From Calamus simplicifolius (Eukaryota; Streptophyta; Magnoliopsida; Arecales; Arecaceae), in NCBI GenBank assembly GCA_900491605.1, contig UESW01001783.1, positions 49,870 through 113,869 of the forward strand: 64,000 nucleotides of DNA. The letters are read 5' to 3'. Positions 11,274 through 23,552 of this stretch are shown piece by piece (the first letter of the stretch is position 1; every line of letters starts with the position of its first letter). The translations under genes and the position numbers were made by a program. Under the pieces are notes generated by a model. The model was given only the letters and a program-made list of their open reading frames with translations, searched no databases and was not told where the DNA came from.

Positions 11274-12054
11274 CAGGCTAGCCAGATAAGCCTTGCTGTT
11301 TCGCTTCCAGTGCCCTTCCTTGCCACAGAAGTGATACTTCCCCTTGGCTACTTTGTTTTTCTTAATCCCCTTATTTGGTTTAGTTGGCCTTTTGGACCTT
11401 ATTCTTCTTTGGTCGCTTCTTACGAGTGCCAGAAGACTCCACGACCATAACCTACCCCTTCTTTCTTAATGTTGGGCTCGGCATTGTCAACATATTGCGA
11501 GCTCAGGTAGAGATATCTCTAACTTGTTCATATTGAAATTAAGAACAAACTGCGAATAGCTGGGAGGTAATGACTGTAGAACCAAGTTAATACTTAGTTC
11601 ATGATCCATTACAAAACCCAACGTGCCAACTTCTCAATCAGATTGATCATTTTTAGTACATGGGCACCCACTGATGAATCCTCAGTCATTTTGCACTGAA
11701 ACAACTCTTTAGAAGTTTGAAACCTCTCATATCGAGACTGTGCACCAAACAACTCTTGCAAGTGCATCAAAATCTCCTGAGCATTATATGCTCATGCTGT
11801 TTCTGAAGATCAGGTGACATCGAGGCCAACATCAAACATGTGGCCATGTCTTCAACATCTTTATACCGGTTGTATTCCACATGAACCTCAGTCGGAGCAT
11901 CCGCTGGTGGGACCTCTGGTGCAACCTCATCTAGGATAAAAAGAATTTTCTGAGATCGAAGAACGATCCTTACATTCCTTAGCCAATCAGGGAAGTTGAG
12001 TCCAGTCAATTTGTTGGATTCTAAAATATTCCTAAGGTTGATGTTTACACTCAT
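11274..12054 (-). pseudogene. gag region of the copia element, broken
   Basis: The N-terminus (from 12054) reads MSVNINLRNILESNKLTG then FPDWLRNVRIVLRSQKI, the classic start of plant copia Gag. Downstream sequence (11760-11500) is capsid-like but out of frame. Near 11340-11300 a degenerate zinc knuckle reads YHFCGKEGHWKRNSKAY; two of the expected cysteines are replaced by His and Ser. A long untranslated leader (about 1.6 kb, 12055-13689) separates gag from the PBS, holding only an unrecognised 80-residue open stretch at 12360-12118. Confidence 0.8.
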
Positions 12055-13689
12055 GGTTTCTCTGATAACCTACATAAAATTAGAACGAGTCAATTATTAT
12101 GAATACTAATCACCAACTTAATATGGTAATTCTAGATTTTTAATTAAGTTAGTTTCTCCTACTATTTTATCAAGGTTAATAGTCCTCTCTATTAATCTCA
12201 AGAAATTGGCATTCAATTTCCTTAATGGGCTAGGATCCTCATTTGAATTACCTTGACCTTGGCTTTGGCACAACAAATATTGGTAAGCCAAATTTGGTAG
12301 ATTATCATCAATCACATCTAATGTGACTCCTAGATCATTTAGGGGACATTGCCTTGCCAATCACATCCATATGTGATCACCCTAAAGTTTGCCTCTAGAT
12401 TAGACTGACCCTGACTTTGGCCAATTATGCCAGCTAATCTAGTTAAGTCAACCCATTGTTCCACAATCAACTCCTCATAAGTACACTCGACCTCGGCTTT
12501 GGCATGACAAATCTCATGACCTAATGATTTTGTATCATGTGAACAATGGAAGGCTTATGACTTAATATTCGTGGAGGGATTTAACGCATATAGGTCCCAT
12601 CTACATCTACAACATTTGTACTATGCTAGGTTACATATCCTATACGTAGATTTTAGATTAATCTCAATTAATATTAATTTCATAAGATCCAATCTATGAT
12701 TGGGACTCCTAATCAAATTAGGATCCTGATCACTATCTAATTTAGGAACCCTAATTATGTGACCAAATCAATTGCTACCATCCTGATCAACCTTAATTGA
12801 TTTAATCAGTTAAGAGCTTTCCTTAATAATGGCCAGATCAGCTGATCAATGGGGTCCTATTTAGCATACCCTTCGATCCCATTGAATGGGTTTTCCCAGG
12901 CAGCGAATGGAGCAATTAAAAACCATGATCAAACCTTTCTAGACACCAATGTAGTTAAGCCCAATTGATTAGATCAATTATGGGTTCATAGGATCAAACA
13001 ATTACATGGTTAAGTCTAAGTTTCCTAAATCTTTATCATCTATTACATTTTATGATAACTTTAGATAGTGATCTAGCTAGGGTATTATGATAAGAATTCT
13101 TAATTTAAATTTTAAAATTTTCTTATCATTTATTACATGTTATGACATGTCGGTTTCACATCCCATGTAAATCCTAATATCTCTAACAAACCCTAATCAT
13201 ATTCTTGTCATGATAAGATTTTAGATTCAAAATATAAGATTTTAAATTCATATGATTACTTTTAATCACAATCTTATCTTGATCCAAATATCCAAACTAA
13301 GTTTTCAATGTTCATTATCATAAGAATATCAAATCTTAATCATATCAATAATCATGTTAAAGTTAAATCCTAAACATGATTTCTAGGATATCAGCATATA
13401 GTATCTATCATGCATAAATAATAATTGTTATTTTAACATGACACATATATGATTAAAGCTAAATAAATTATTGTTTATTATCATATAATAAATCTTTATC
13501 TCTGATATCACATATCAAAGTACTCTATTTTAACATGATAATGAACATGCATAAATCTAATCAAATAATAATATTTTATTATATTTTAGATTTATTATCA
13601 GCATATGAAAACTCTTCATGATTTTAAGCATAATCATATTATCAATCATATTGACTCAAGTATCCTATCAGATTAATGAATTGTAGCCT

Positions 13690-13708
13690 AAGGAGGCTCT
13701 GATATCAC
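13690..13708 (-). other. Copia primer-binding site
   Basis: Immediately inside the 5' LTR the minus strand reads GTGATATCAGAGCCTCCTT. The TATCAGAGC core is complementary to plant initiator methionine tRNA and is the usual copia PBS. Confidence 0.8.
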
Positions 13709-15665
13709 TGTTGGGAATTATGTATACAAGATATGAATCTAATTCATATAAACATTACGGAATGTATAAAATAAAATTCCCAGATGCCCAGGATCCTTAG
13801 GAACAGATTTATTAAATCTCAAATAAAATCTAATTTTATTCATACCTGAGTCCTTTATCGATGTAGATGAGGATGAAGCCGGTTAATCCTTTGCCACTAG
13901 CCGTCCACATGTCCGGCCTCTAACGGTGATCCACATGGAGAAGGGGATGAAGACCTCCAAGGTATGAAGATGATACTACAGGAGAGAGAGGGGTGCTAGC
14001 GCCTCTTGAATCCATTTACAGAAATACATAAGATATTTTTGAAGAAAGATCTAATCTTTTTCTTTACTTTCTTTATCTTCCTAGAAGGAACCATATTTAT
14101 AGGGTGAAAAGGAGACGTTCCAAGGAAGAAGAAGAGACCTCTCTTCATGGCATGGTAACGTCATGGTAACTTCAATCCAAAGAAATAGAAGAAACTCCCA
14201 TTTTCATGGTAGCATCGTGGTAACATTAATCCAAGGAAATGAAAGAAACTCCCATTCTCATGGTAACATTAATCCAAGTGTCACAATCTCAACCTTTGAA
14301 ATTAGGAGTATTTCATAACTACATGCCCCAATTTATACGTGTTCATCATCGAACCGTAGAGATTCATTATGCCTCATCCCATGGGCATGATTCCATCTTC
14401 ACATGGCTGAGATTGGCCATCCATACCTGAATAATCAGAGCCATCCATCACATGGATCAAGTGATTTTTGGGTATCCAATTATTTGTTCATCATATGCAC
14501 AAATAATTTCTCCTTAACATTCCTTCTACTATAATGGATCATATCCATTATTATTATATCTTCTTTAAATTAGGTCTCACCCAATTATTTAATTGATCAT
14601 CTTATCTGAAATTAAATCTAATTTAATTCTCATTTTAATTCATCCAAAATTCTCCTTAATGTGTGTGACCCATGTTGGCAATAATCATGTCCTAATCATA
14701 GACCTAGGAATGATTGGACAACTCTTTGTCCAAGTCAACAATATGATTATAGATCATGAGAGGCCTCTAGCAAAGCATCATGACCACCCAACTGCTAAAG
14801 TTTTGTTGACGTGATCATCAACACCTGTCCATGAACGGTTACCGTATGATCAAATCCTTTTGTCACATATCCCAGATCAATCAGTGGTATGGAATGTGTC
14901 AACCCTGTAATTGATCTTTGTTTACTCGATCTCAGAAAAAATTGACTCATATGAATTAGAACTTCGAAACCACTTCGAATTCCAACTCAACCTTGCAAGG
15001 ATTTAATAATCAATTTAATCCATCAAGTGGCCGTGGGATATAACCCTTTCTATCAAGGGAGACGAATCCTGTCTTGATCAAACATCATCTTCATGTGCTT
15101 CATGTCATACCCAACTGACACCATATTTGCCACCCATGGCTAGAGCGACGTTTGGATGCCGTCAAAGCATGACATTCCACACATGAGATGCAATAAAGAT
15201 CTCAAATCAACGGATCACTCACACCACCGTCATTAGAGATCAACCATCGACACTATATAGAATATCCATATGGATCTCTGTACGGGTCATCCAATGCATC
15301 GTTACAATAACGAGCATCCACACACCTATCCAAGTATCTTCATATTTCAGCTTATGAAATCAGTTGCTCACCCCAAGGGTGAGGATATGCAATATGTGCT
15401 AGTCTCACGGTGTTCGATGGTGTCCAGTCTCATCTACACATCGACTAGGGAAGTTTAAAGAATCAAACCATAACGTGCAATTTGAATCTCACAATTTGTA
15501 ATCTCTATTACAAATTCTATACGCACGGTTCACATTCTTTTGGACATCATCTCATAGACAAATATATCAAATAAAAAACATCTGGATAGATAAAGAAACC
15601 ATTTTATTTATATTCATAAAACGTATACACATTCAATCCAATTGGATCTAGGGCATACACTAACA
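13709..15665 (-). repeat. 5' LTR of the copia element (1957 bp)
   Basis: Begins TGTTGGGAATTATG and ends CACTAACA on the plus strand. It is the promoter-bearing LTR for the minus-strand transcript. It is adjacent to a TATCAGAGC primer-binding site on its left and the CCAAC target duplication on its right. Confidence 0.95.
14094..14102 (-). promoter_or_regulatory. TATA box of the copia 5' LTR
   Basis: The minus strand reads CCCTATAAATATGG. The same motif occurs at the matching place of the other LTR. It would set the start of the retrotransposon transcript. Confidence 0.6.
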
Positions 15666-15682
15666 CCAACTTCCAAGGCCAT

Positions 15683-17089
15683 GGCGGTGAAACACAGGGA
15701 AGTGAGATGGAAGAGTCCCTCGGAGCACGGTAACATGCACCTGATGCAACCTGTAATCTATTTTTTCTTTCTTTTTCTTATTTATTTAAGGAATTGAGTG
15801 CCTGCGATTACGTTGCTGCCATGGCATGGGCGCTGTTTCCATACACCTGCGGGATACACGAGTGGAGAATATCGAGAGATCTTGCTCATTTACAAGTTAT
15901 TCAAGTTATTTCTATTCTTTTGTTTTATTAAAAACTACTGAAGATTGCTACGGTCTTTTTTTATTGATTTTTTAATAATTTTATTTTTAAAACTATATCT
16001 ATACACACACATTTTTTGTAAAATATTAATGAAAGTAATGTGGTTTTGTGGATAAGGCCAACAAATTCATTGGCGGTTTTGACCAATTTAAGTTTAAGTG
16101 ACAATTTGGGCTTTCATTATTTAATTTTTATAAATTTTTTAGGTGAAGTTAATGGTCCTCAAATATACTACTGGCAATATCATCTAAAATCATAGCTTTA
16201 AATGATACCTGACATTCGTAGTATTTTCTTATGCTTATGCAAATATGTAGTGCATCCTCCTCTGGTGTTGATTGTGATGGTTAAAGATTGTTGATTACCT
16301 ATACTATCCAAGCTTGATCATGTCATGTGTATCTTTTTGTATCACCATTGCCTTCAAAATCTCATTGATTAGGACACCACCACCATCATCTTCTAGATGT
16401 AGTAATGACTATATGCTAAAAATAGTTGACTCTAATTAATGCTGGCTCGAATAGTTGACAAGAACTATAAGCCACCACAAGTATTGTGGCTAAGATGGTA
16501 TATATAAAAGCTCTTATTTATAAGAACCATAGTTATAGCTCTGTTACCTAAGCAAGCCTAATGAAGGGGTGAAAATGCAAATGCATGATATTTAGTTGCA
16601 GTTAGAGCTTCTTTTATATGTAACTAAAAATTCAAGAAGCCAAACTCTAATACAAATTCAAATCCAACTCCAAAATCTAAATCAGATATAAACTCCATAA
16701 TTGTTCTTAATACCAAATGCAAACTTTTTTGAATTGGATTAGCATGTTAGTCTCCGATCGATAACCCATCATTAGAAATTTTTTTTTCCACATCCTCTCA
16801 GTAGACTTATTAGATTTTTTTTCCTCCCCCATCTTTACCCTCTTCATCATGGTATTTAAACTCGTTGTTTGTAATCTTATTCTATTTTTCTCTCATTTTT
16901 CTATGTGTGGTTAATCGAGGGATCAATGGAAGTGGTTGCTTTGTAGAAAAAATCATCCCTCTTGTTTTTTTTTCTTTGAAAAAAAAAAACGATCGTGAGG
17001 CATCAAGTTCTCGTTTTTAATTAGTTTTGGTTTCAAGTCCTCTATCCTTTTGCATTTCTTCTCAGCGATCGCAAGAGAGGTGGTGGAGA
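15683..17089. promoter_or_regulatory. Shared 1.4-kb upstream region between the two divergent genes (left arm)
   Basis: The region lies between the ATG of the coiled-coil gene (15682, minus) and the ATG of LOLITA (17090, plus). It is AT-rich with CT-rich stretches (near 16800-16900) and no other open frame of note. The same arrangement is kept in the right arm (49578-51293). A bidirectional promoter is an inference from the head-to-head layout; no specific TATA box could be assigned with confidence. Confidence 0.45.
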
Positions 17090-20000
17090 ATGCTGCTGGC
17101 TGTTCTCTCCTCCAACAGCATGGCAACATCCTCGTTGAGCGGTGTGTGCTCAATCTCTTCCATCTATCCAAAAATCCCCTCCTCCCGATCTCGAATATCG
17201 ACCTCGGTCATTTCATTTTTCCCCCTTGTTTTTTTGATGAGTTTTCATCTGAATTTATCATTTTCCCACTTTTTTGAAATAAAAAATTCTTCTGTCATTT
17301 TTTGCCAATTGATATTTGTTCAATAAAACAAAGATCCAGGGAAGTAGTTTTCGTATGATGTTTTTTCCTCCAAGAAAAAGTGAAATGGGTTCTTTATCTT
17401 TGTGATCTATAGGAAAATTCGATTATTATGAGAGTTTTCATGCTTGATACTCTTTTATTATATGCAAATCTTTGGACTAGTTCAAAATTTTCAGAGTATG
17501 AAATAAAGGAGTTGCAATGTTCGACAACAATGACCATAGATGAATCTAGTTGTTTTTTTGAAAACATTATGCGATATAAATGAATTTAGGTTGCAGGCAA
17601 TTCTGGAAAATCTTCTTTGGGATCTATATGTGTGTGTCTACGTACATATATATATGTATGTTTGTACGTATGTATATATATATTCCAGACATACTAAGTA
17701 AATGTTTCAAAAATCAATAGCTTGTTTCCTAATCTTAGCTTTGCAAAATGGCTTATTATTCAATGAAATTCATGACGGTTGGAAGCACCTCTTTCATTGG
17801 CATGTTAGGCCTTCATGATTTCATTGAGAATTTATTATTTTCAGCTATTCATTAGATGTCTTTATCTAATATTTTCTGGTTTTCAGATTAAATCTTCACC
17901 TCTGTTTATTAGGTGTGTGCATGAATTTTCATTATCAGATCATGATTAAGGTATCTTGCTGTTATATCACTGTCGAAGATTGGGTGCTGCATGAATGATT
18001 TCTGAAAGTAATCCTGTTTGCAAATTATAAGTCATGATTAAGAAAATCTTTTAGCTACATTTTTCTAGGTAGATAATCTGTTACATGTCTTGCTGTAAAG
18101 AACATGTTACATTATATTGTTGTAAAGAACACCATTTGAATCATTCATGAATAAAATTTTATGTTGCAGCTTTCATGGAGTTCCTGCTAAAGAGCGACTA
18201 CATTGGTGGTCTTTCCTAGTAAAGCTAGGAGCAGAGAATCTCAGAAGAGATAAAAGTGAAGAGCTTTTTGTTGCTTCACACAAGTATGTGAATATCCCTT
18301 GTGGCATTTAGGGTCTCAAGTTTTATGATAGTAGACTATATAATGAATTCCATATGAGCTTGTTGTAATCAAAACACTGGATTTTTGTTACAATGCATTT
18401 GTGGTTCTCAACAACCAGAAACCCTAAAGTAACATTCTTTTTGAATGGAAAGAATGGCCAGAAACTGAGTTGAAACCAGAATTTTCAGAGCTATTGTAGA
18501 TATATTAATTCTCCAAATTGATTTACCATGAAATAGAAAAAATAAGCAACGTCAGTCTTAGACCTTACTCTTTACACCCAACTCAACTCAACTCAACTCA
18601 TCTAATCCTTTTCCCAACTACATGGGGTCAGCTACATAAATCTACTTCCTCCACTACGCTTTATTTAGGATTAAGTCGACACTCAAATTGGGAACGTTCT
18701 ATCACTTCGCATAGTTTGATAGTTTACTCTTTACATCCAAACAACAAAATTCAAACCACAAAACTTGCTAAGATGATCTTCTAATGATCCATCATTTATG
18801 GTTTTTAACCATTAGTCATCCTAAATCTCATATTCAAATTATCTCCTTTTTATATATAGATTAGGAAAGGTTAATATTGAATTTTTTTTTCCTATAACCA
18901 CCCAAAGCCTCAAAAGTTGATGCCTACTAAAATGAAACCCCCACCCCCTTCTCAGATTGCAAGAGGTAGTACCATCCAAGCAAGTGCTTAATGTTTATAT
19001 TCAAATTATCTTTTCAGGACTATTGGTTGGGCTAGGCCAAATTTTGGCCATCTTCGGGGATAGATATAGTGCTATAAAGGCTTTGATAAGCCTAGACTAG
19101 CCTTGAAAATAGTTTATGAAAGTGATTCACACATGGGAAATTCTTGGCATGGCCCTAGTATATCCAACACTAAATTGAGAGAAATTTGTGAATAAATATA
19201 TTTTATTTTATTTTGCTTGATGGTGCAAACAAAATCTCTTTGATGCTGCTTATAAACTAAGATCATATAGATTTCTTAAATATGAAAGAGGATGCCTCAT
19301 AGACACGATCAAGCTTGCTTTCCATCAAACTGTTTGGAAGTGCAATATATGCTTATGCTTATTTCTGATGCTTTATCTCATTCTAGTGGCTGTAGTGGCC
19401 AAGATAAATGATACTCTGTATTAGTGAAGAAAAATCTAGCTGATTTAGGCTACCCCATCATGTTTTCTAGTTTTTGCCACTTTATTAATTTTAATATTTT
19501 TTAATTCTTTCTTTTCAGGGTATCTTCCATTATGTCTTCTAGCTCTATCCCTTATTTTCTTATTTTCAATTATTTCCTAAAATTAACTTCTTCTCTATTC
19601 ATGTCTGTGTATATTGTATATACCATGCTTGGGGATGTCGATATTTATGTTGTTGGAAAGGATGACTATGATGAACTGGCTTGTGAGTGCTTATGTTTAT
19701 GTCTCCTTAATTTCTAAAATTAGCAATTTTTCTAATTATCTCATCTTTCTTGTTTAATTGGATTCAAGTGACTGAAGTGATCAATGTGATAACATCATCC
19801 GTGAAGTATGCATGTCGGAAAGCTCCAACCGAGCGCCTCTTCCTTGATAAGTACGGGAAGGTCTGCTTATGTCTGGATGAAATTGTTTGGAAGGTAGAGA
19901 ATTTTACATTGTTTGAAAGTTTGGCTAGCTACTATTAATGTTTTTCCTCATTCAACATGAAATTATGTGAGTTTTCATTGTCAAATTCTTAATATGTATT

Positions 20001-20304
20001 ATCATCATTAAACTACCCTTAGTATTATGGATCAAAACCTTCATTTCAACTTGTGCAGTAAGATTTTAGTGTTTGATTTTGAACGAATGAGGTAGGAAAG
20101 AAACCATTGCTCGAAAGAAGTTGCTTGCTTCTTTATGCTACATGTTTGCCTTGTATTTCCCTTAATTTAAACACATTTGCAAATGTTAAAGCAAAATCTT
20201 TCTTTTGATATATAGTTGGTTTTTATGTGAAGGGGATGCTGGAGAACACAGACCAAAGCATGATCCGGTATCTGATAAGGTTGAAACCTCCGACAGATTT
20301 CTAA
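17090..20304 (+). pseudogene. LOLITA: LOLITA, left copy (TPLATE-complex longin-like small subunit), decayed
   Basis: Five exons are recognisable: 17090-17141, 18170-18283, 19603-19682, 19769-19893 and 20233-20304. Peptide landmarks are MLLAVLSSNS (exon 1), FHGVPAKERLHWWSFLVKLG (exon 2), VYIVYTMLGDVDIYVVGKDD (exon 3), EVINVITSSVKYACRKAPTE (exon 4), then GMLENTD and RLIRLKPPTDF-stop (exon 5). This is a sigma-adaptin-like longin fold protein; I match it from memory to the plant LOLITA/TSPOON subunit that acts at the plasma membrane in clathrin-mediated endocytosis. Two lesions are visible. Exon 1 is 52 bp where 53 keeps the frame (GNILVER falls out of frame), and the exon 3 acceptor is AT where the right arm has AG. 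Other splice sites are intact. Expected product is about 147 residues. Confidence 0.82.
18570..18700 (+). repeat. Dispersed repeat with ACATGGGGTCAGCTACAT core (left-arm copy)
   Basis: In LOLITA intron 2. A CAACT-rich start is followed by ATGGGGTCAGCTACATAAAT and a segment ending near TCGACACTCAAATTGGG. The same block is in the right arm (about 48010-48135, minus) and again outside the arms (56218-56275, minus). Such GGGGTCGGCTACATGAATC cores occur in dispersed plant retroposons; assignment to a SINE or LINE family is uncertain. Confidence 0.6.
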
Positions 20305-20904
20305 TTCCAAGGCTCTTTGACATTATGTAGTTTGTTAGGTTCTTCTATTGAAATATTGTGATTCTTTCCTTTGCTTCTTAAACTTTTGTTGCCATTCTTT
20401 TGCTTTCAAGTAATTGTAATATGGGATCACATTCAACAAGTTTTCTTAGCTAGCTAAAAAATAATTTTTCTATTGATGCAATAATAAGCTCATGATATTC
20501 TCTGCTTCTTCTCCCTAGTATAAATGTTTAGATACAACTTTAATGCATCCATCTTGTTTTATTTTTTTTTTTGTTTTTAATAGGCTAAAACAACTTAAAA
20601 ATTAGTTAACAAAATGAACAAGATTCTCTGAGACCCAGCAATCTTTTCTCTCTTAATTTTACCGATGATTAAATTGGTCTATCATTTATCGACGGATAGG
20701 AATAAATAAATTTATTTTTCTGAAGTGCAGAGCCATCAAGTTAGGTTTGAAGTTTAGAGGATCGGGTCTATCCTGCCATAACAAAGAATTTGAGTGATTT
20801 GGTAAGGTCTAAACTTGTTCTCAAAAGAGTTACAAATGGAAAAAATACATAAATGAATAAAAAAGAATTTGAGAGGAGAGGTGGAAAATAAATAAATAAA
20901 TTTG

Positions 20905-20975
20905 CACTAGCCAAGAATCAAACCCAAGTTTGTATCGTAGTAGTGTACTATTGTACCACTAGACTACTAGTGTTG
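20905..20975 (-). repeat. tRNA-derived repeat head (SINE-like), left arm
   Basis: On the minus strand an A-box-like TAGTCTAGTGGT (20966-20955) is followed about 30 bp later by a B-box-like GGGTTTGATTC (20925-20915), the spacing of an internal RNA polymerase III promoter. It cannot be folded into a convincing complete tRNA, so a tRNA-derived SINE or tRNA pseudogene is more likely. Confidence 0.55.
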
Positions 20976-22243
20976 GGTGACATGATTCTTTGCTAAATTT
21001 TCTACAAATCTATTGTACCTTGGAGAGCTGATCCCAAACCTACCCATTGGTTAGCTTATGAAACATCACAATGCAGAGGAACTACAGATTATCCAAACTT
21101 AAGACATGATATTTCCCCATGTAATCCTCTTTTGGAACCCATCAAAAGTAGGATATGAATGATGACATAAAATCTATTCTTTGCTTGCTTATGATATTGA
21201 TGAGGACTCTTTAAAGTTTGAAAGGTTGGTGTTATTTTCAGATCTATCCATAAATTTTATTTTATGGAAGTGAATATAAAGTCAAATGTTCACACTTCAA
21301 ATGATTTACAATTTTTAAAATTTAAAATTCATGCAAGCTGAACTATTTAGAAGGAAATTTCTAAAATCCTTGAATGTTTCAAATAAATTTGTAAGATTAT
21401 TTTTGAGAAAAATAAATTTATTAGTTATATACAGAGAACATAGCTTTAAAAACTTTGAGAAGCATGTGTGGAAACCAATTTCAGAAAATTTTGTCAGCTT
21501 TTCATGATTTTTCATCTTATTGATCTTTCATAACTGATGACTTATGTAATCACCATTCTTATTTATATAGAGAAGCATGAGTTTGTTCCTCTGAGTATAA
21601 GGTTGTCTCCCTGTCACATTCATTGAAGTTATGAAGCTTGCACATGATGGTGACTTTAATCAAACCATTTTTATAAAAGTAGCCAAAATCTTTAACATCA
21701 TATATGTTTAAGGAAGAATTTATATGTACAAAATGGATGGTAAATGCAAAGTCCATAGTGAAGTTCTTATTTGTGATCTTTGAAGCAAAAGGAGTTGTGC
21801 TAAGCAAGCTCAAAATTTCCAATCATAAAAGTAAGTCCATATGCATATACCAAAAATCTAATTTTGAATTTTCTAGTATATGTCTGAGTTAGAACAATCT
21901 TACATAGAGAATGGTACAAGATATTTCTATGTTTGATGACAAGTTCTGTTTGTTGAGGAACCAAGCTCTCACCTTCTCTGCAACATGTAAAGAAAATCAT
22001 AGCAAAGAAGCAAACATTGAAAGCTAGAGCTAGATAATGCAAATATTACCCAACAATAACAAGAGAAGAACACACTATAAATTTTATGTGGAAAACTCTC
22101 TCTCCCAAAAAAAAAAACCATGTGGCCATGCCCAGCTAAGCTTCATCCACTATGTGAGAATAATTGGCATGAGCCTTTTCTAGTTTAACTATAGACATAA
22201 TGACATCAAGAGAATGCCAAACTCATGGATGACAAACTATAGC
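20976..22243. repeat. Degenerate repeat sequence in the left arm, no gene
   Basis: The stretch is matched by 44464-45720 in the right arm. Open frames of 60-90 residues on either strand are low complexity and do not resemble known proteins. Near 22060-22160 the ACACTATAAATTTTATGTGGAAAACTC motif resembles LTR sequence of copia families with a TGTGGAAAAC signature. It probably belongs to an old copia element whose RNase H end is at 27450-27704. Confidence 0.5.
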
Positions 22244-22274
22244 TAGGAGTATGCATGGGTTAGAACAGGTCAGT

Positions 22275-22800
22275 TCATAAACAGTATCCTGAACATAATT
22301 TGAGTCGTTCATTTTATGCATATTAGTGAGATTGAAAATATTAAGATCAATTGACATAATTTTAAAGGAAAGTTTCATTAATCCATTTCAGCAATTAATT
22401 AGGGCATTAGTTGTGGCCAAAAATGGTCTACCTAAAATCACTGGGATGTGGCTCTTTGGGTTTGTCATTGGTTCAGTTTCTAAAATCACAAAGTCCACCG
22501 GATAGATAAAGTTACCAACTTTGATCTACTATTCCTTGGGTACTTTCAAAGAGTGATCTGCTAGTTGTAGGATCATTTTCGTAAGCTTTAGTTCTTTCAA
22601 TCCTAGTTGCTCATGTACAAAGTATGGAAATATATTAACACTTGCCCCTAAGTCTAATAGAGCCCTATTTATGAGGGTGTTTCCTATAATGCATGAAATA
22701 GTGGGTGACCTTAGATCTTTATATGTCATTGGCATGTGGTTTGATATGTAAGAGCTCACATTGGCTGCCAAAAAGGCTCTCTTGGGCATATTGGTGGTCT
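22275..22800 (-). pseudogene. Protease fragment of the Athila-like element
   Basis: The minus strand encodes KRAFLAANVSSYISNHMPM, then INRALLDLGASVNIFPY with the DLGAS form of the retropepsin active site, then LKLTKMILQLADHSLKVPKE. Further on it encodes ILGRPFLATTNALINC (after a short frame gap), which ends in a stop. The frame then runs to the insertion boundary at 22275 without entering RT. The LGASVN...LQLADRS pattern is typical of Athila and related plant elements. Confidence 0.8.
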
Positions 22801-23552
22801 TCTTTTTGGTGCATAGATCCTTAAGAAATTGGCATAGGCTGAGACCTGTTAGATCATGTCCAGTAATGTGATATTCACTTTAACTTGCTTAAAGACGTCC
22901 AAAATCTTATCAAATTGGACTGAATTTTGATTGGACTTAAGTCTATTTGGGAATGGTGCTACAACCCTAAATTTTGGTTTATCTTCTTCTAACATGGGCT
23001 CAGCTGGTGGGTTGGGCATTATATTAGACTCTGATGCCTCAAGTGTTTCGGGCTGACCCAACTCAATAAGTTGTTCAAGTGATGAGACTTCTAATTCTTC
23101 TTCTTCATATGTACCCATCTGTTTATTTATTTATTTTTTTAGATCTTAATGTATAAATGATACTTAGTTGATTAATCTGGACTCCTTGTTTTGATCCTTG
23201 GATGTTTAGGTTCCTAGGGTTAGCTTCGGGCTGACTCGGTAGCTTACCCTATTCTCTTTCACTGAATGCTGTGGCTAGTCGACCTATCTGGGTTTCTAGT
23301 TTTGCAATGGATTGTGTGTGTGAGTGAAGGAGTTGAGTATTCATTTCTGGCCCTTTCATGCTTGTAATACCTTCTCTTCGAAAGTAGGATCATGATTATT
23401 TGGTGGAGGTTGAGGAGCACTTGGATATTGGGAATATGACATGCTTCTAAATTGGATCTCCTGATGGTTAGGCCTAATTGATGTTGGATTGATGATAGGT
23501 TAGGGTTTTCATAAAAAATTTGGGTGATTTCGCCAGCTAGGATTGTAAGTAT

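Larger units (their letters stand above)
6123..15665 (-). mobile_element. Ty1/copia LTR retrotransposon, nearly complete, decayed
   Basis: A 9,543-bp element on the minus strand. It is bounded by two long LTRs (13709-15665 is 5', 6123-8094 is 3') and flanked by the direct repeat CCAAC (6118-6122 and 15666-15670). The PBS and PPT are in the expected places. Domain order is gag, zinc knuckle, protease, integrase, RT, RNase H, which defines copia. The gag start and RT/RNase H wording suggest an Angela/Tork-type lineage (tentative). Over the first ~190 bp the LTRs differ at roughly ten sites, mostly transitions, so the insertion is not very recent. Stops and a frameshift at the RT active site make it defective. 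It lies in exon 1 of the coiled-coil gene. Confidence 0.95.
5731..15682 (-). pseudogene. Left copy of an unidentified coiled-coil gene, split by a copia element
   Basis: The minus-strand model starts at ATG 15682-15680 (MALEVG), is interrupted after 15666 by the 9.5-kb copia element, and resumes at 6122 (TTQPIQIQAAASRPNIRR) to about 6050. A second exon at 5837-5731 encodes FQRQKQLEEEYATKLQ, then TDLASRDESLRRVETK, and ends at a clear GAAG/GTCGGCC donor. Exon 2 is 107 bp in both arms. The exon 1 donor GTAAAC of the right arm is ATAAAC here. The peptide is charged and heptad-like, consistent with a coiled coil; I do not recognise the family. The remaining exons would lie left of the gypsy element. 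The copia insertion and the lost donor make it very likely non-functional. The exon 1 model is tentative; exon 2 is well supported. Confidence 0.65.

Noticed and set aside
20905..20975. Functional tRNA gene
   Set aside because: A- and B-box-like sequences are present, but a complete cloverleaf with paired acceptor stem could not be drawn.
21559..22042. Open frames conserved between arms (also 44665-45148)
   Set aside because: Conservation is explained by the duplication; the frames overlap and resemble no protein.
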